From an uncultured Actinomyces sp. (GTDB lineage Bacteria > Actinomycetota > Actinomycetes > Actinomycetales > Actinomycetaceae), in contig CAJZDJ010000006.1 in the NCBI GenBank assembly GCA_915063485.1, positions 1 through 35,382 on the forward strand: a DNA stretch of 35,382 nt, in the 5' to 3' direction. Shown piece by piece: positions 25,254 through 34,795 of the stretch (position 1 is the stretch's first letter; each line of letters starts with the position of its first letter). Under the pieces are notes generated by a model. It did no database searches. It was not told where the DNA came from and saw only the letters and a list, made by a program, of their open reading frames with translations. The translations under genes were made by a program, and so were the position numbers.

Positions 25254-25760
25254 CTAAATGGTGCGTTTGAGACTTAAGGGACAGCCGGCGCAGCGTATCG
25301 CTGTGTTTTCATCCACCTCCAGGCTGTGGCAAGCGCCCAGGCCAGAGGCACATAGACTGGTTGCGCCCAGCAGGGAACCGCTGCGTCGTAGCTGCTCTAC
25401 CATCACCGCCGCCAGTTGCGGGCTCACCCCGGCTTCTTGGGCGGCGCGCGTGAGGGTGGCGCCGCGCGCTAGGGCTTGGGTTAGACGTTGGCGCGGTCCG
25501 CTTGCGCCAGTTTTAGGCTCGACGCCGGTCATGCCCGCCTTAGGGGCGCTAGCGCTCGTCTTAGGGCCGACGGCGTCAGTGCCCACCTTGGGGGCGACGG
25601 CGCCGGTTGCGCTGCTAGCAGCCACTGCGACGCCGTCACTTGCGTTTTGGGGGCCACCCCCAGGGCCGGCGGGGCCGACAACGCCCGCAGCGACGTCGTC
25701 GACCCCATTTGCACGGCGTAGGCGCGGCCAACCCAGCGCCACCCGCGCAGACTTCACCAA
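25254..25760 (-). CDS. FeoC-like protein with a low-complexity repeat insert
   Basis: 168 residues. Residues 90-130 (TQALARGATLTRAAQEAGVS onward) form a short winged-helix-like segment. Four Cys (137, 144, 157, 160) end the protein, and the last two form CAGC, a likely iron-sulfur or metal site as in FeoC. Residues about 20-90 are Ala/Gly/Pro-rich and include two 16-residue repeats beginning APK(V/A)G and ending PKT(S/G)AS (56-71 and 72-87). It overlaps the end of feoB by seven bases, so it is the third gene of the feo operon. The FeoC role is inferred from place and Cys pattern. Confidence 0.6.
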   Translation of the reverse strand: MVKSARVALGWPRLRRANGVDDVAAGVVGPAGPGGGPQNASDGVAVAASSATGAVAPKVGTDAVGPKTSASAPKAGMTGVEPKTGASGPRQRLTQALARGATLTRAAQEAGVSPQLAAVMVEQLRRSGSLLGATSLCASGLGACHSLEVDENTAIRCAGCPLSLKRTI

Positions 25761-27787
25761 ATCAGTCTCCCGATTTGGAACACCACCACCGCCAAGATCC
25801 AGGCCGTCACCAGCTGCACGCCCACAGCACTAGCCGCCCTACGGGCCCCAATTTGGCGGGCCTGCTCAGCCACCGTAGCCAGGCAGGGCGTGTAGGTCAG
25901 CACAAACACCAAGAAGGCGTAGGCCCCCACCATGGCGTCGGCACCAGCAGACTTAGCGAAAGAGACACGCACCAACTTAGGCAGCTGACCCAAGTTATCG
26001 CCGCCATCTTCAGCGTCACCACCATCAGCTTCAGGATCCATGTTGTAGGAGGTGACCACCGAGGAGATTACGGTCTCTTTAGCCACAAAACCAGTCATAA
26101 GCGCACCGGTCATGTGCCATTCACCAAAACCGGCGGGCTTAAAAACAGGCTCTAGCACCTGGGCGGTGCGGCCATAAAGCGAGTCCTCCATAGGCAGGTT
26201 GGAGTCAGCGAACTTGTGACCGCCAGCCATGGGGATTGCCCCCATCAGCCACACCACCAGGGTCATCAGCAAAATGATCTTGCCGGCGCCCACCACGAAG
26301 GCCCATGAACGCAGCCAGGTGTTCTTCAGCGTCACTACTACGCGCGGCACCTGGTAGGCCGGTAGCACTAGGAACAGCGGGGCGTGAGACTGGCCCTTAG
26401 TAATAAACGGCTTCAAAACCAGCGATCCCAGCACCACCATTATCAAGCTGAGCACGTAGAGGCTAAACACCACGGTGCCGGTGTGGGTGGGGAAGAAAAT
26501 GCGGGTAATAAGCAGGTAAATGGTCAGTCGTGCGGCGCAGGAGGTGTAGGGAATCACCAGGGTGGTGACCAGGCGCTGGGCCGCGTTAGGTAGCGTGCGG
26601 GTAGCCGCCAGGGAGGGCAGGTTGCAACCAAAACCCATGATCAGCGGCATGATTACGCGCCCATCCAAGCCAATGGCGCGCATGAGACGGTCGCCCAGGA
26701 AGGCGGCGCGAGCCATATAACCGGAATCTTCCAGGATTGAGATCATCAGGAAGATGATGAACATCAACGGGATGAAGGAAGCCACCACCCCTAGACCGGT
26801 ACACAAACCACCAATCAGCAGGCCGTGCACCCAGTTGTCTTGCCAGCCAACCGCTTTTAGAGCCAGACCAATTAAGTGGGCTAGCGAGTAGCTCTTAGAC
26901 TCGTCAGAAAAAGCTTGCTCAAAGAAGTCCTGGATGGGGCTAACCCATTCACCAGCGATCTTGAACAGCAACCACATCAGGAAGAAGAACACCGGCAGCC
27001 CCATAAGCGGGTGCAGCAAAACCCGGTCCACCTTGTCTGAGAAGGAGGGCTCCAGGGGCTGCTCTAGCTTGCCAAAAGCCTGGGCTTCAAGCTTTTCTAC
27101 CCACTCAAAGATGGCGTCGGCTTGCTCTAGGCCGCTGGCCTGAGCTTCTGCCTTGCAATGACCGCACTTGCATTCGTGCTTGCGTGCGCCGGGGGCGGTG
27201 TGGGAGGGCTCAATGCCTTTAACCCACTTGGGGTGGGCAATGTTTTCTTTCACCAGGGCCGCAAATTCGTCTGCATTGCCCAGATGGCGCGGGTCAATAA
27301 CGATGACGTCGATCCCCAGGGCCTTGCTTAGGGCCTCAGCGTCAGGGGCTTCATCGGCCACATCAGCCATGGTCAGTACCGCCAGGGCGTTGTGCCCAGC
27401 CTGGGCTACCTGGCCGAGCAGGTAAAGCGAGCGGGTTAGGGCACTGGCGTCTAGCACCACCACGGTCAGGTCCAGACCGCCCCCGTTTTCGGGGTCGGTG
27501 AAGGAGCCGGGGACAGCCGCCAGGGTGTCTACCACTACCTGCTCATCTGGCGAGGCTGCTAGCAGCGAGTAGGTTCCGGGCAGGTCTAGCAGGTTAGCTT
27601 CAACGGCTTTCCAGTTGCCACGCATCATTTCGACGGTGGTGCCGGGGGCGTTGATAACCCGCTGGCGGGCGCCGGTTAGAGCATTGAACAGGGTGGATTT
27701 ACCAACATTGGGGTTACCCACCAGGGCAATAGTGGTGTCGTGGACAGTGGTGTCCAGGGTGATTGTGGCGTGACAGGAGCAGCTCAC
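25754..27787 (-). CDS. feoB: Ferrous iron transport protein B
   Basis: 677 residues. A G-protein-like N-terminal domain is joined to a membrane permease that takes up Fe(II). G1 is GNPNVGKS (24-31) and G3 is DLPG (68-71). The G4 position reads TMAD instead of the usual NxxD. A His/Cys-rich CKCGHC linker follows. Membrane segments include GFGCNLPSLAATRTL, a conserved Feo permease motif with Cys. The gene overlaps feoA by four bases (ATGA) and feoC by seven, indicating a coupled operon. Confidence 0.95.
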   Translation of the reverse strand: MSCSCHATITLDTTVHDTTIALVGNPNVGKSTLFNALTGARQRVINAPGTTVEMMRGNWKAVEANLLDLPGTYSLLAASPDEQVVVDTLAAVPGSFTDPENGGGLDLTVVVLDASALTRSLYLLGQVAQAGHNALAVLTMADVADEAPDAEALSKALGIDVIVIDPRHLGNADEFAALVKENIAHPKWVKGIEPSHTAPGARKHECKCGHCKAEAQASGLEQADAIFEWVEKLEAQAFGKLEQPLEPSFSDKVDRVLLHPLMGLPVFFFLMWLLFKIAGEWVSPIQDFFEQAFSDESKSYSLAHLIGLALKAVGWQDNWVHGLLIGGLCTGLGVVASFIPLMFIIFLMISILEDSGYMARAAFLGDRLMRAIGLDGRVIMPLIMGFGCNLPSLAATRTLPNAAQRLVTTLVIPYTSCAARLTIYLLITRIFFPTHTGTVVFSLYVLSLIMVVLGSLVLKPFITKGQSHAPLFLVLPAYQVPRVVVTLKNTWLRSWAFVVGAGKIILLMTLVVWLMGAIPMAGGHKFADSNLPMEDSLYGRTAQVLEPVFKPAGFGEWHMTGALMTGFVAKETVISSVVTSYNMDPEADGGDAEDGGDNLGQLPKLVRVSFAKSAGADAMVGAYAFLVFVLTYTPCLATVAEQARQIGARRAASAVGVQLVTAWILAVVVFQIGRLIW

Positions 27788-28008
27788 TTGTTTACCTCCA
27801 CGTTGATGTGGCGGGCGCTGCGGCGATCTACAGCCACACGGGCGCCGTCAATATTTACCACTACCCCGCCAAAAGCCGCGCGGTTAACCACATGGAGGTT
27901 AACGCCCGGGCGCAGGCCCAGTTCATGCAGGCGTAGTAGGTTCTCTTCGCTAATATCCAGTTCGGCCACCTTGGCGCGAACTCTTTTAGGGCACTGACTT
28001 AGCAACAT
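27784..28008 (-). CDS. feoA: Ferrous iron transport protein A
   Basis: 74 residues with an SH3-like fold. Conserved segments are LHELGLRPGVNLHVVNRAAF and a C-terminal VAVDRRSARHINVEV. FeoA helps or regulates FeoB in Fe(II) uptake. It is first in the feoA-feoB-feoC-like operon, with the upstream 28018-28107 region rich in palindromic TTAGCTAA-type sites. Confidence 0.9.
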   Translation of the reverse strand: MLLSQCPKRVRAKVAELDISEENLLRLHELGLRPGVNLHVVNRAAFGGVVVNIDGARVAVDRRSARHINVEVNK

Positions 28009-28017
28009 GGCGCTATC

Positions 28018-28107
28018 TTAAGCCTTGCCTTACTTAGGCTAATAGGACCTTAGATGTTGCGCTAATTGTACCGGTTTTAGCTAAATACAATGCCTTCACT
28101 TAGCTAA
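28018..28107 (-). promoter_or_regulatory. feo promoter with probable metal-dependent repressor sites
   Basis: TTAGCTAA occurs exactly at 28077-28084 and again at 28100-28107, 23 bases apart. A related TAGGCTAA ends at 28042, within an inverted repeat TTAAGCC...GGCTAA (28018-28042) that covers the ribosome-binding region of feoA. A TACAAT -10 (28065-28070, minus strand) lies between them. These resemble the TTAGG-CTAA cores of DtxR/IdeR boxes, so iron-dependent repression is likely but not shown. Confidence 0.5.
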
Positions 28108-28154
28108 TTAGGTAAAGCTACAGGTCCATAAGCCAATATAAAAACGTTTTGTCA

Positions 28155-28195
28155 CAAAAAGCTTGGGGCCGACTGGCAACAGCAGTCGGCCCCAA
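28155..28195 (-). terminator. Terminator after purL
   Basis: TTGGGGCCGACTG and CAGTCGGCCCCAA form a perfect 13-bp stem around a 7-base loop, followed on the minus strand by GCTTTTTGTG. Confidence 0.9.
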
Positions 28196-28228
28196 CGGTC
28201 AGTAGGGTAAACCTATTAACCAGGTGTT

Positions 28229-30610
28229 TTAGTTGAACAGGTCAGGCAGAACGCGCTCAACTGCGAGGCCCACCTCTGCTAGTTCTAGGACCATAGGCGC
28301 ACCTAGATCCTGAGAGAGAAGATCGTGGCCGGTGATAGCAAATAACTCACCGCCGGTGGTGCCAATGCGGGCAGCCTTAACACCTTCAGCTTCAGCGGCG
28401 GCGTAAACCGCCGGCAATGCCCCCTCGGGCACAGCAATCACGCAGCGTGCCCCAGACTCAGAGAACAGGAAGGTGAAGTCGTCCAGCCCGGCGCCGTCGG
28501 CGGCAGCAGTGGCCACATTGGCGATGTCCACGCTTACACCCACGCCGCAGCGCAGGGAGCCCTCCAGCAGGGTCTGCACCAGACCACCGGCAGAGCAGTC
28601 GTGGGCGGCGCTGATCAGGCGCTCACCAGCCGGGGTGCGGGCCTCGCTTAGGGCCAACAGCACGTTCCCCAAAGCCATTTCGGCGTCCAGATCCACCTTG
28701 GGCGGCAGGCCACCTAGGTGACGGTGCACTACCCGAGCCCAGGCGGAGCCATCCAGCTCATCATAGGTTTCACCCAGCAGCACCAGGGCTAGGCCTTCTT
28801 CCTGCCAACCTGAAGGGTTAGCGCGGGTGACGTCGTCGATCACGCCCAGCACACCCACCACCGGGGTGGGGTTAATGGAAGAGTCAAGCAGACCCTTAAC
28901 CTTGCCGTGGGAGTTGTAGAGGGACACGTTACCGCCGGTAACCGGAATACCCATCACCTTGCAGGCGTCAGCCAAACCGGTAATGGCCTCCACCAGCTGC
29001 CACATGGCGTCAGGGTCTTCAGGGGAACCAAAGTTCAGGCAGTCGGTTACCGCCAGCGGGCGCGCGCCAACCGTACACACGTTACGGTAGGACTCAGCCA
29101 GGGCCTGGGCGGCGCCGGTAGCCGGGTCAAGCTTGGTGAAACGCCCGTTAGCGTCAGTGGAGATAGCCACACCCAAGCCGGTCTTTTCATCCACACGCAC
29201 CACACCGGCGTCGTCGGGCTGAGACAGGGCGGTCTGGCCGCGCACGAAACGGTCGTACTGGTTGGTAACCCAGCTGGCAGAGGCGTAGTTGGGGTTAAGC
29301 GCAATAGCCATGGCGTGGGCCGCCAGCTCCTTAGAGGAGGCGGGGCGCTGCAGCTTGGCGCTAGTGTCAGCGTTTAGCTCATCCTGCCAAGCGGGGCGGG
29401 CGTAGGGGCGATCATAGGTGGGGCCTTCGTGAGCCACAGTCTTGGGGTCTACGTCCACAATGCGCTCACCGAAGTGGTCAATGGTTAGGCGCCCAGAGCC
29501 GTTAACCTCACCGATTACGGAGGCTTCCACATCCCACTTGCGGATGACCTCCATGAAGGCCTCCAGCTTTTCGGGGGCCACCACAGCCATCATGCGCTCT
29601 TGAGATTCACTCATGAGGATCTCGCCGGCGGTTAGGGACGGGTCGCGTAGCAGCACGTTTTCTAGGTTGACGTGCATACCGCCGTCACCGTTGGAGGCCA
29701 GCTCGCTGGTGGCGCAGGAAATACCGGCGGCGCCTAGATCCTGGATACCTAGCACTAGATCCTGCTTGAACAGGTCTAGACAGCATTCAATCAGTACCTT
29801 CTCCATGAAAGGGTCGCCCACCTGGACGCTGGGGCGCTTGGCCGGCATACCATCCTCAAAGGATTCACTGGCCAAAATGGAGGCGCCACCAATACCGTCA
29901 CCACCGGTGCGGGCCCCAAATAGCACCACCTGGTTGCCGGCGCCTGAGGCGTTAGCTAGGTGAATATCCTCGTGGCGCATAACACCCACACACAGGGCGT
30001 TTACCAGCGGGTTTTCCTGGTAGGAGGAGTCAAACTCGGTTTCACCACCAATGTTGGGCAGGCCCAGGCAGTTACCGTAACCACCCACACCGGCCACCAC
30101 ACCGTGCACCACACGGGCGGTGTCTTCATGGTCAACCGCACCAAAACGCAGCTGGTCCATAACCGCCACCGGGCGGGCACCCATAGAGATAATGTCGCGC
30201 ACAATACCGCCCACACCGGTAGCCGCGCCCTGGTAGGGCTCCACGAAGGAGGGGTGGTTGTGGCTTTCTACCTTATAGGTGACAGCCCAGCCATCACCGA
30301 TGTCTACCACACCAGCGTTTTCACCCATACCCACCAGCAGATGCTCACGCATCTGGGGGGTGACCTTCTGGCCAAACTGCTTAAGGTGGATCTTGGAGGA
30401 CTTGTAGGAGCAGTGCTCAGACCACATTACGGAGTACATGGCCAGCTCAGCGTTGGTGGGACGACGCCCAAGCAGTCGCTTAATGTCTGCGTACTCTTCC
30501 GGTTTAAGACCCAGCTCCGCGTAGGGCATTTCCTTATCTGGGCTAGCCGCAGCGTCCTGAACGGTATCGGGGTGCTCCACGGGGGTAACGGAATTGGGCA
30601 GGGAGGTCAT
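28229..30610 (-). CDS. purL: Phosphoribosylformylglycinamidine synthase subunit (small PurL)
   Basis: 793 residues, the small PurL type, which makes FGAM from FGAR, ATP and glutamine and needs PurQ and PurS (both present at 32513-33469). Conserved segments include [35 protein letters not shown] and [13 protein letters not shown] in the N-terminal half, and [10 protein letters not shown] in the C-terminal half. Length is normal. It is separated from purQ and purS by an opposite-strand glycosyltransferase gene, so it needs its own promoter upstream of 30610. Confidence 0.95.
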   Translation of the reverse strand: MTSLPNSVTPVEHPDTVQDAAASPDKEMPYAELGLKPEEYADIKRLLGRRPTNAELAMYSVMWSEHCSYKSSKIHLKQFGQKVTPQMREHLLVGMGENAGVVDIGDGWAVTYKVESHNHPSFVEPYQGAATGVGGIVRDIISMGARPVAVMDQLRFGAVDHEDTARVVHGVVAGVGGYGNCLGLPNIGGETEFDSSYQENPLVNALCVGVMRHEDIHLANASGAGNQVVLFGARTGGDGIGGASILASESFEDGMPAKRPSVQVGDPFMEKVLIECCLDLFKQDLVLGIQDLGAAGISCATSELASNGDGGMHVNLENVLLRDPSLTAGEILMSESQERMMAVVAPEKLEAFMEVIRKWDVEASVIGEVNGSGRLTIDHFGERIVDVDPKTVAHEGPTYDRPYARPAWQDELNADTSAKLQRPASSKELAAHAMAIALNPNYASASWVTNQYDRFVRGQTALSQPDDAGVVRVDEKTGLGVAISTDANGRFTKLDPATGAAQALAESYRNVCTVGARPLAVTDCLNFGSPEDPDAMWQLVEAITGLADACKVMGIPVTGGNVSLYNSHGKVKGLLDSSINPTPVVGVLGVIDDVTRANPSGWQEEGLALVLLGETYDELDGSAWARVVHRHLGGLPPKVDLDAEMALGNVLLALSEARTPAGERLISAAHDCSAGGLVQTLLEGSLRCGVGVSVDIANVATAAADGAGLDDFTFLFSESGARCVIAVPEGALPAVYAAAEAEGVKAARIGTTGGELFAITGHDLLSQDLGAPMVLELAEVGLAVERVLPDLFN

Positions 30611-30823
30611 TGGCGCTCCTGAACGTGACGTTTAATTGCGCTTAACCGGCGTTGAGTGCGCCTAGCGCATTTACTCTCTAACTCTACTCGTCTTGACTGG
30701 GAAGTTAACAGAGGAAGGCGACAATCGGCCAATATGTGCACTCCAGCATTTTTCACATTGTTGTTTTCGGCGAAAATCCCAAAAGTGCTGTGCACCACAA
30801 GCAAATGATGTTGGACTGGTGTC

Positions 30824-32314
30824 ATGAGGAACATCGACGTTACCCCTCGCCCCTTAGCGGAGTTAGCGAGCCACCTCAGCGACGCGGCCACAAAGCGCCT
30901 GGACGCCGTCGTCGACGCCGGACGCCGCCTAGGTCAGGGACGCACTATTTTCAACATCACCCCCAGTGCCGCTGCTGACTCAGGTGTGGCCGAGGCAGTA
31001 GAAACTATTACCGCGCTGGCACTGGATGCGGGCATCGACACCCGCTGGTATCAACTGGACATGCCCGCCCCGTTTAGGGTTTTAAGCGAGCGCCTGGACA
31101 ACTGGCTGCATGGCTACGACGGCGACGGCGGGGTCTTGCGTGACAAGGAACGTGATCTTTATGAGCACGTGTTGTCCTCGAACGCGGAAAACCTGGTGGA
31201 TGAGATTTCCAGTGGCGACATTGTGGTGCTGCATGAGGCTGCCACCGCTGGCCTAGCCCAGGCTTTCTCTGAGGCGGGGGCCTGGGTGGTGTGGCGCTGC
31301 CACGGCGGCACTGAGGATCTAAACGAGCATAGCCAGTTGGCCTGGAGTTTCCTGGAGCCCTATCTGGACTGGGCCAACCGCATGGTGTTCACCCGTGATG
31401 TGTACCGCCCGCCATTTGCCCCGCCGGACAGCTGCGACGTGATTGCCCCTTCTATTGTTCCCGACTCTCCGAAAAACCGCGTTTTGGACTTGGATGAGTC
31501 CTTGTCGATTGTGCGTTTAGCAGGAATTTTCGACGGCGTAGCTCCCTTTGATGCGGTGCCTTTCATACGTGAGGATGGGCGCCCAGGGGTGATTGAGAAG
31601 CTTGATGGCGTGATGCTGACCGGCGGCCCGGTTCCCCAAGGGGCCCGCGTGGTTACGCAGGTTTCACGCTGGTCTGCGCTTAAAGGCAATGTGCAGCTGA
31701 TTGAGGCTTTTGCCGCTGATCGTGAGTTGCTTGCCGACGACGTGCACCTGCTGCTGGTGGGGCCGGCTTTGGATAGTAAGAGCCGGCAAACTACCCGGGT
31801 GGTTAACAGCGCTAGTGGCGAGCCGCAGTTAGCTCCCCACAACGGGCATCCTTCTGAGGCGGCCAGGGTGTTGGCGCAGGTGCTTGACGCCCATGCGGTA
31901 CTGCCGCCGTCGCTGGCTGAGCGGGTGCATGTGGCCGCTATCCCGATGCTTGACCGCGAGGTGAATGCGCTGATTGTTAACGCTTTGCAGCGCACTAGCA
32001 CGGTGATTACACTGATGAGCCACCGCGAGGGCTTCGGCTTGCCGGTCACTGAGGCCATGTGGAAGAAGGCCGTGGTGGTGGCCGCCCAGGTGGGTGGTTT
32101 GATTGAGCAGATCGACGACGGCGTCAACGGGGTGTTGGTGCCGGGCCTGTCGGCCTACAGCTGGGGCCAAGCCGTAGCTGAGGTACTGCGTTTCCCACAG
32201 CAGTCGGCGGAAATGGGCCTGGCGGCCCATGAGTCTGTGCGCGCTAATTACCTGCCGGACCGCCACTTGCGTGACTGGCTGGAGCTTATCGCCACCATGG
32301 TGGACGAACGCTAA
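30824..32314 (+). CDS. TreT-like family 4 glycosyltransferase
   Basis: 496 residues with a two-domain GT-B fold. The N-terminal half has NITPSAAADSGVAEAVETI, IDTRWYQLD, LHEAATAGL, VVWRCHGGTEDLNEHSQLAW and WSFLEPYL, which match the trehalose glycosyltransferring synthase (TreT)/trehalose phosphorylase group. The C-terminal half carries the GT4 E-x7-E motif in REGFGLPVTEA (Glu402 and Glu410). The donor and acceptor are not known; trehalose from a nucleotide sugar and glucose is a reasonable guess. It interrupts the purine genes on the opposite strand and has its own terminator. Confidence 0.75.
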   Translation: MRNIDVTPRPLAELASHLSDAATKRLDAVVDAGRRLGQGRTIFNITPSAAADSGVAEAVETITALALDAGIDTRWYQLDMPAPFRVLSERLDNWLHGYDGDGGVLRDKERDLYEHVLSSNAENLVDEISSGDIVVLHEAATAGLAQAFSEAGAWVVWRCHGGTEDLNEHSQLAWSFLEPYLDWANRMVFTRDVYRPPFAPPDSCDVIAPSIVPDSPKNRVLDLDESLSIVRLAGIFDGVAPFDAVPFIREDGRPGVIEKLDGVMLTGGPVPQGARVVTQVSRWSALKGNVQLIEAFAADRELLADDVHLLLVGPALDSKSRQTTRVVNSASGEPQLAPHNGHPSEAARVLAQVLDAHAVLPPSLAERVHVAAIPMLDREVNALIVNALQRTSTVITLMSHREGFGLPVTEAMWKKAVVVAAQVGGLIEQIDDGVNGVLVPGLSAYSWGQAVAEVLRFPQQSAEMGLAAHESVRANYLPDRHLRDWLELIATMVDER

Positions 32315-32319
32315 AACTG

Positions 32320-32357
32320 GTGGAGGCAGCCCCTGATGGGACTGCCTCCACTTTTAG
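32320..32357 (+). terminator. Terminator after the glycosyltransferase
   Basis: GTGGAGGCAG pairs with CTGCCTCCAC around a 12-base loop, then CTTTTAG. The outer stem sequence is the same as in the hairpins at 1146 and 1400. Confidence 0.85.
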
Positions 32358-32512
32358 TTGTTGCGGCTGGCTGTTGGCCGCGAGCGCCGGCTGGCTGCGG
32401 GTGCCGGGGTGCCTGACTGACCCGCATACCTGGCTGGCCTAAATGTTTGGCTGGCCTGGACCAGCCCAGTTTTGGCGCCTAGCTAGCTCTGAATGGCCGG
32501 CTACCTGGCTGA

Positions 32513-33214
32513 TCAGGCGGTGGCTAGCACTGCGTTTAGGACGGAGGCGAATACGCCTAGGCCGTCAACGCCGGTGCGTAGGCCGCCGGCGCCGGCGGGG
32601 CCGAAACCGGGTTCTACGGCGTGCTCTGGGTGGGGCATGAGGCCCACTACGTTGCCGCGTTCGTTGGTTACACCGGCGATGTCGCGGGCAGAGCCGTTGG
32701 GGTTGCCGCCTAGGTAGCGGAAGACTACGCGCCCTTCGCCTTCGAGGCGGTCTAGGTCCTCATCTGAGGCGATGAAGTTACCTTCACCGTTCTTCATGGG
32801 CACCACGATTTCCTGTCCGGCGCTAAAGGCGTTGGTCCAGGCGGTGTCGGCGTTTTCAATCCGTAGTTTCTGCTCGCGGCAGATGAATTTTTGGTGGTCG
32901 TTGCGGATTAGGGCGCCGGGTAGCAGGTGGGCTTCGGTTAGGATTTGGAAGCCGTTGCAGATGCCTAGTACCGGCATGCCTTTGTGGGCGGCGTCGATTA
33001 CTTCTTGCATTACCGGGGCGAAGCGGGCGATGGCGCCACAGCGTAGGTAGTCGCCGTATGAGAAGCCGCCGGGTACTACTACGGCGTCGACTGCGTGTAG
33101 GTCGGCGTCTTTGTGCCAGAGGCTGACGGGTTCGGCTCCGGCTAGGCGTACGGCGCGTAGGGCGTCGACGTCGTCGAGGGTGCCGGGGAAGGTGATTACA
33201 CCGATACGTGCCAA
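32513..33214 (-). CDS. purQ: Phosphoribosylformylglycinamidine synthase, glutaminase subunit
   Basis: 233 residues, class I glutamine amidotransferase that feeds ammonia to PurL. The nucleophile is the Cys in GICNGFQIL, and the catalytic His and Glu lie in [10 protein letters not shown]. The N-terminal [19 protein letters not shown] and [15 protein letters not shown] are as in the family. It starts three bases after the purS stop, so the two are co-transcribed. Confidence 0.96.
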   Translation of the reverse strand: MARIGVITFPGTLDDVDALRAVRLAGAEPVSLWHKDADLHAVDAVVVPGGFSYGDYLRCGAIARFAPVMQEVIDAAHKGMPVLGICNGFQILTEAHLLPGALIRNDHQKFICREQKLRIENADTAWTNAFSAGQEIVVPMKNGEGNFIASDEDLDRLEGEGRVVFRYLGGNPNGSARDIAGVTNERGNVVGLMPHPEHAVEPGFGPAGAGGLRTGVDGLGVFASVLNAVLATA

Positions 33215-33217
33215 GGT

Positions 33218-33469
33218 TTAGGCCTCCTCAGCGCGAACAGAAACCACGTCTTCAATGATGGGGTTGCTCAGCAGCTTGTCTGCGGCTTCGCGGGCGGCGG
33301 CTAGGTCTGCTTCGGTTACTTCACCTTCTACGGTTAGTTCGAAGCGGCGCCCTTGACGCACCGCAGTGAACTGTTCGAAGCCTAGGCGCGGTAGGGAACC
33401 CACTACGGCTTTACCTTGGGGGTCTAGGATTTCCGGCTTAGGCATAACTTCAACAACAATGCGTCCCAT
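33218..33469 (-). CDS. purS: Phosphoribosylformylglycinamidine synthase subunit PurS
   Basis: 83 residues. A small dimeric linker subunit needed to join PurL with PurQ. The pattern VEVMPKPEILDPQGKAV, LGFEQFTAVRQGRRFEL and LLSNPIIEDVVSV is diagnostic. GGAGAAACC precedes the ATG. It is the first gene of the purS-purQ operon. Confidence 0.95.
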   Translation of the reverse strand: MGRIVVEVMPKPEILDPQGKAVVGSLPRLGFEQFTAVRQGRRFELTVEGEVTEADLAAAREAADKLLSNPIIEDVVSVRAEEA

Positions 33470-33712
33470 GGTTTCTCCTGTATGGGCGGGCGTAAGTCAC
33501 TACCAGGTTACTAGCACCAACGAACAAACTACATACTTGCCAGGCGTTGTATATCTCAATTTATTGGTTTAGTTAGGTGTTTGGAGCTAGCGGGAAAGTA
33601 AGTAACTAATACTTTAGACTGGTGTTGACCGCGCGTGGCCTGCCCCGCCCATTGTTTCACTGTGGAAACGGCCGCTGACCACGCATCCATTAATCTCGAT
33701 GAAGAGGAAATA

Positions 33713-34795
33713 ATGCGTCTGACTTTGCCTCGGCGTCGTTGGGCGGCCGGATTGGCTGTTGTGGCTATGACTTTGACAGGTCTAGCCCCGGTAGCCGTCG
33801 CAACTGGTCCGGTAGCTGTGCCGGCTAGCCCCACTCAAGCCGATTCCCATCCCCAAGTTTTACCTGCTCCCCAGTCACTGAGTTGGGGTAGCGGCGCTGC
33901 CACGTTTAAGTCCACTACGGTGCATTTTGATGTGCAAAACCAGGACGAGCCCACTAAAGCTACGCTGAATGCTTTAGCTAAAGCCAATAACTTGCAGGTC
34001 ACTAGTGCGGCTGCGGCCACGCTGAAGGTCACGGTTAAGGTGGCTGCTTCTGGTGAGCAGGGCGACGGCGCTGGCCAGGCCCCTAAGCACGCTGAGGGCT
34101 ACCTGCTTAAAGCTGAGGGCAACAATGTCACCATTACTGGTTCTGACACGCGCGGCGCTTACTATGGCGTACAGACATTGCGTCAGCTGATTAAGGACGG
34201 CAAGCTGTATCACGCTACGGTACGTGACTGGCCGCTGATGAGCGTGCGTGGCACGATTGAGGGTTTTTACGGTATTCCCTGGTCTCACCAGGCCCGCCAG
34301 GATATTTTGGCTTTCTCTGGCCAGCACAAGATGAATACCTACATTTACACCCCTAAGGATGATGCTTATCTGCGCGCTAAGTGGCGTGAACTGTATCCGC
34401 AGGCGGAGCTGGCTAAGCTTAAGGAGCTGGTGGATGCCGCTAACGCTAACCACGTGGATTTTGTTTTTGCCCTCTCCCCCGGTAACGATATTTGCTACGG
34501 CCAGCAAAGCGAGTATGACGCCACGGTGGCTAAGTTTGAGCAGCTGCGTAAGATTGGGGTGCGCTCGTTCTATATCGCTTTGGACGACATTAACCCGCGT
34601 TTGAACTGCGATTCTGACGCCACCCAGTTCCCCTCGCGGGGGCCTTGGACGCAGCTGGCTGACGCCCAGTCTTACTACCTGAACAAGGTGCAAACTGAGT
34701 ATGTTAAGGCCAACCAACTCAATGATTTGATGATGGTGCCCACTAACTATTCGGGTAACGCCACTGACCCGTTTAAGACGGCTCAGGGGGGTTAA
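33713..34795 (+). pseudogene. GH84-type secreted beta-N-acetylglucosaminidase, truncated by an IS
   Basis: 360 residues remain. Residues 1-31 form a signal peptide (RRR, then a long hydrophobic core, ending VAVA). A GH20b-like N-terminal domain (about 45-165) precedes the GH84 catalytic barrel: TIEGFYGIPWSHQAR (181-195), DFVFALSPGNDI (249-260), and the catalytic Asp pair Asp291-Asp292 in YIALDDINPRL. Members cut GlcNAc from O-GlcNAc proteins, mucins or hyaluronan. The reading frame ends when the IS begins at about 34788; its TAA at 34793 comes from IS sequence. The end of the barrel and all C-terminal modules are lost. AGAGGA precedes ATG 33713. Confidence 0.9.

Noticed and set aside
31360..32127. 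Long open frame opposite the TreT-like glycosyltransferase
   Set aside because: Antisense shadow of a well-supported gene; no family pattern and Ser/Thr-rich content typical of reverse-frame reading.
32358..32512. Repeated GGCTGGC/TGGCTGG units after the glycosyltransferase terminator
   Set aside because: Irregular units of variable spacing, not a CRISPR array or ordered repeat; reads as low-complexity spacer between convergent genes.
33974..34717. Long open frame opposite the GH84 gene
   Set aside because: Shadow of the GH84 frame, with no motifs or ribosome binding site.
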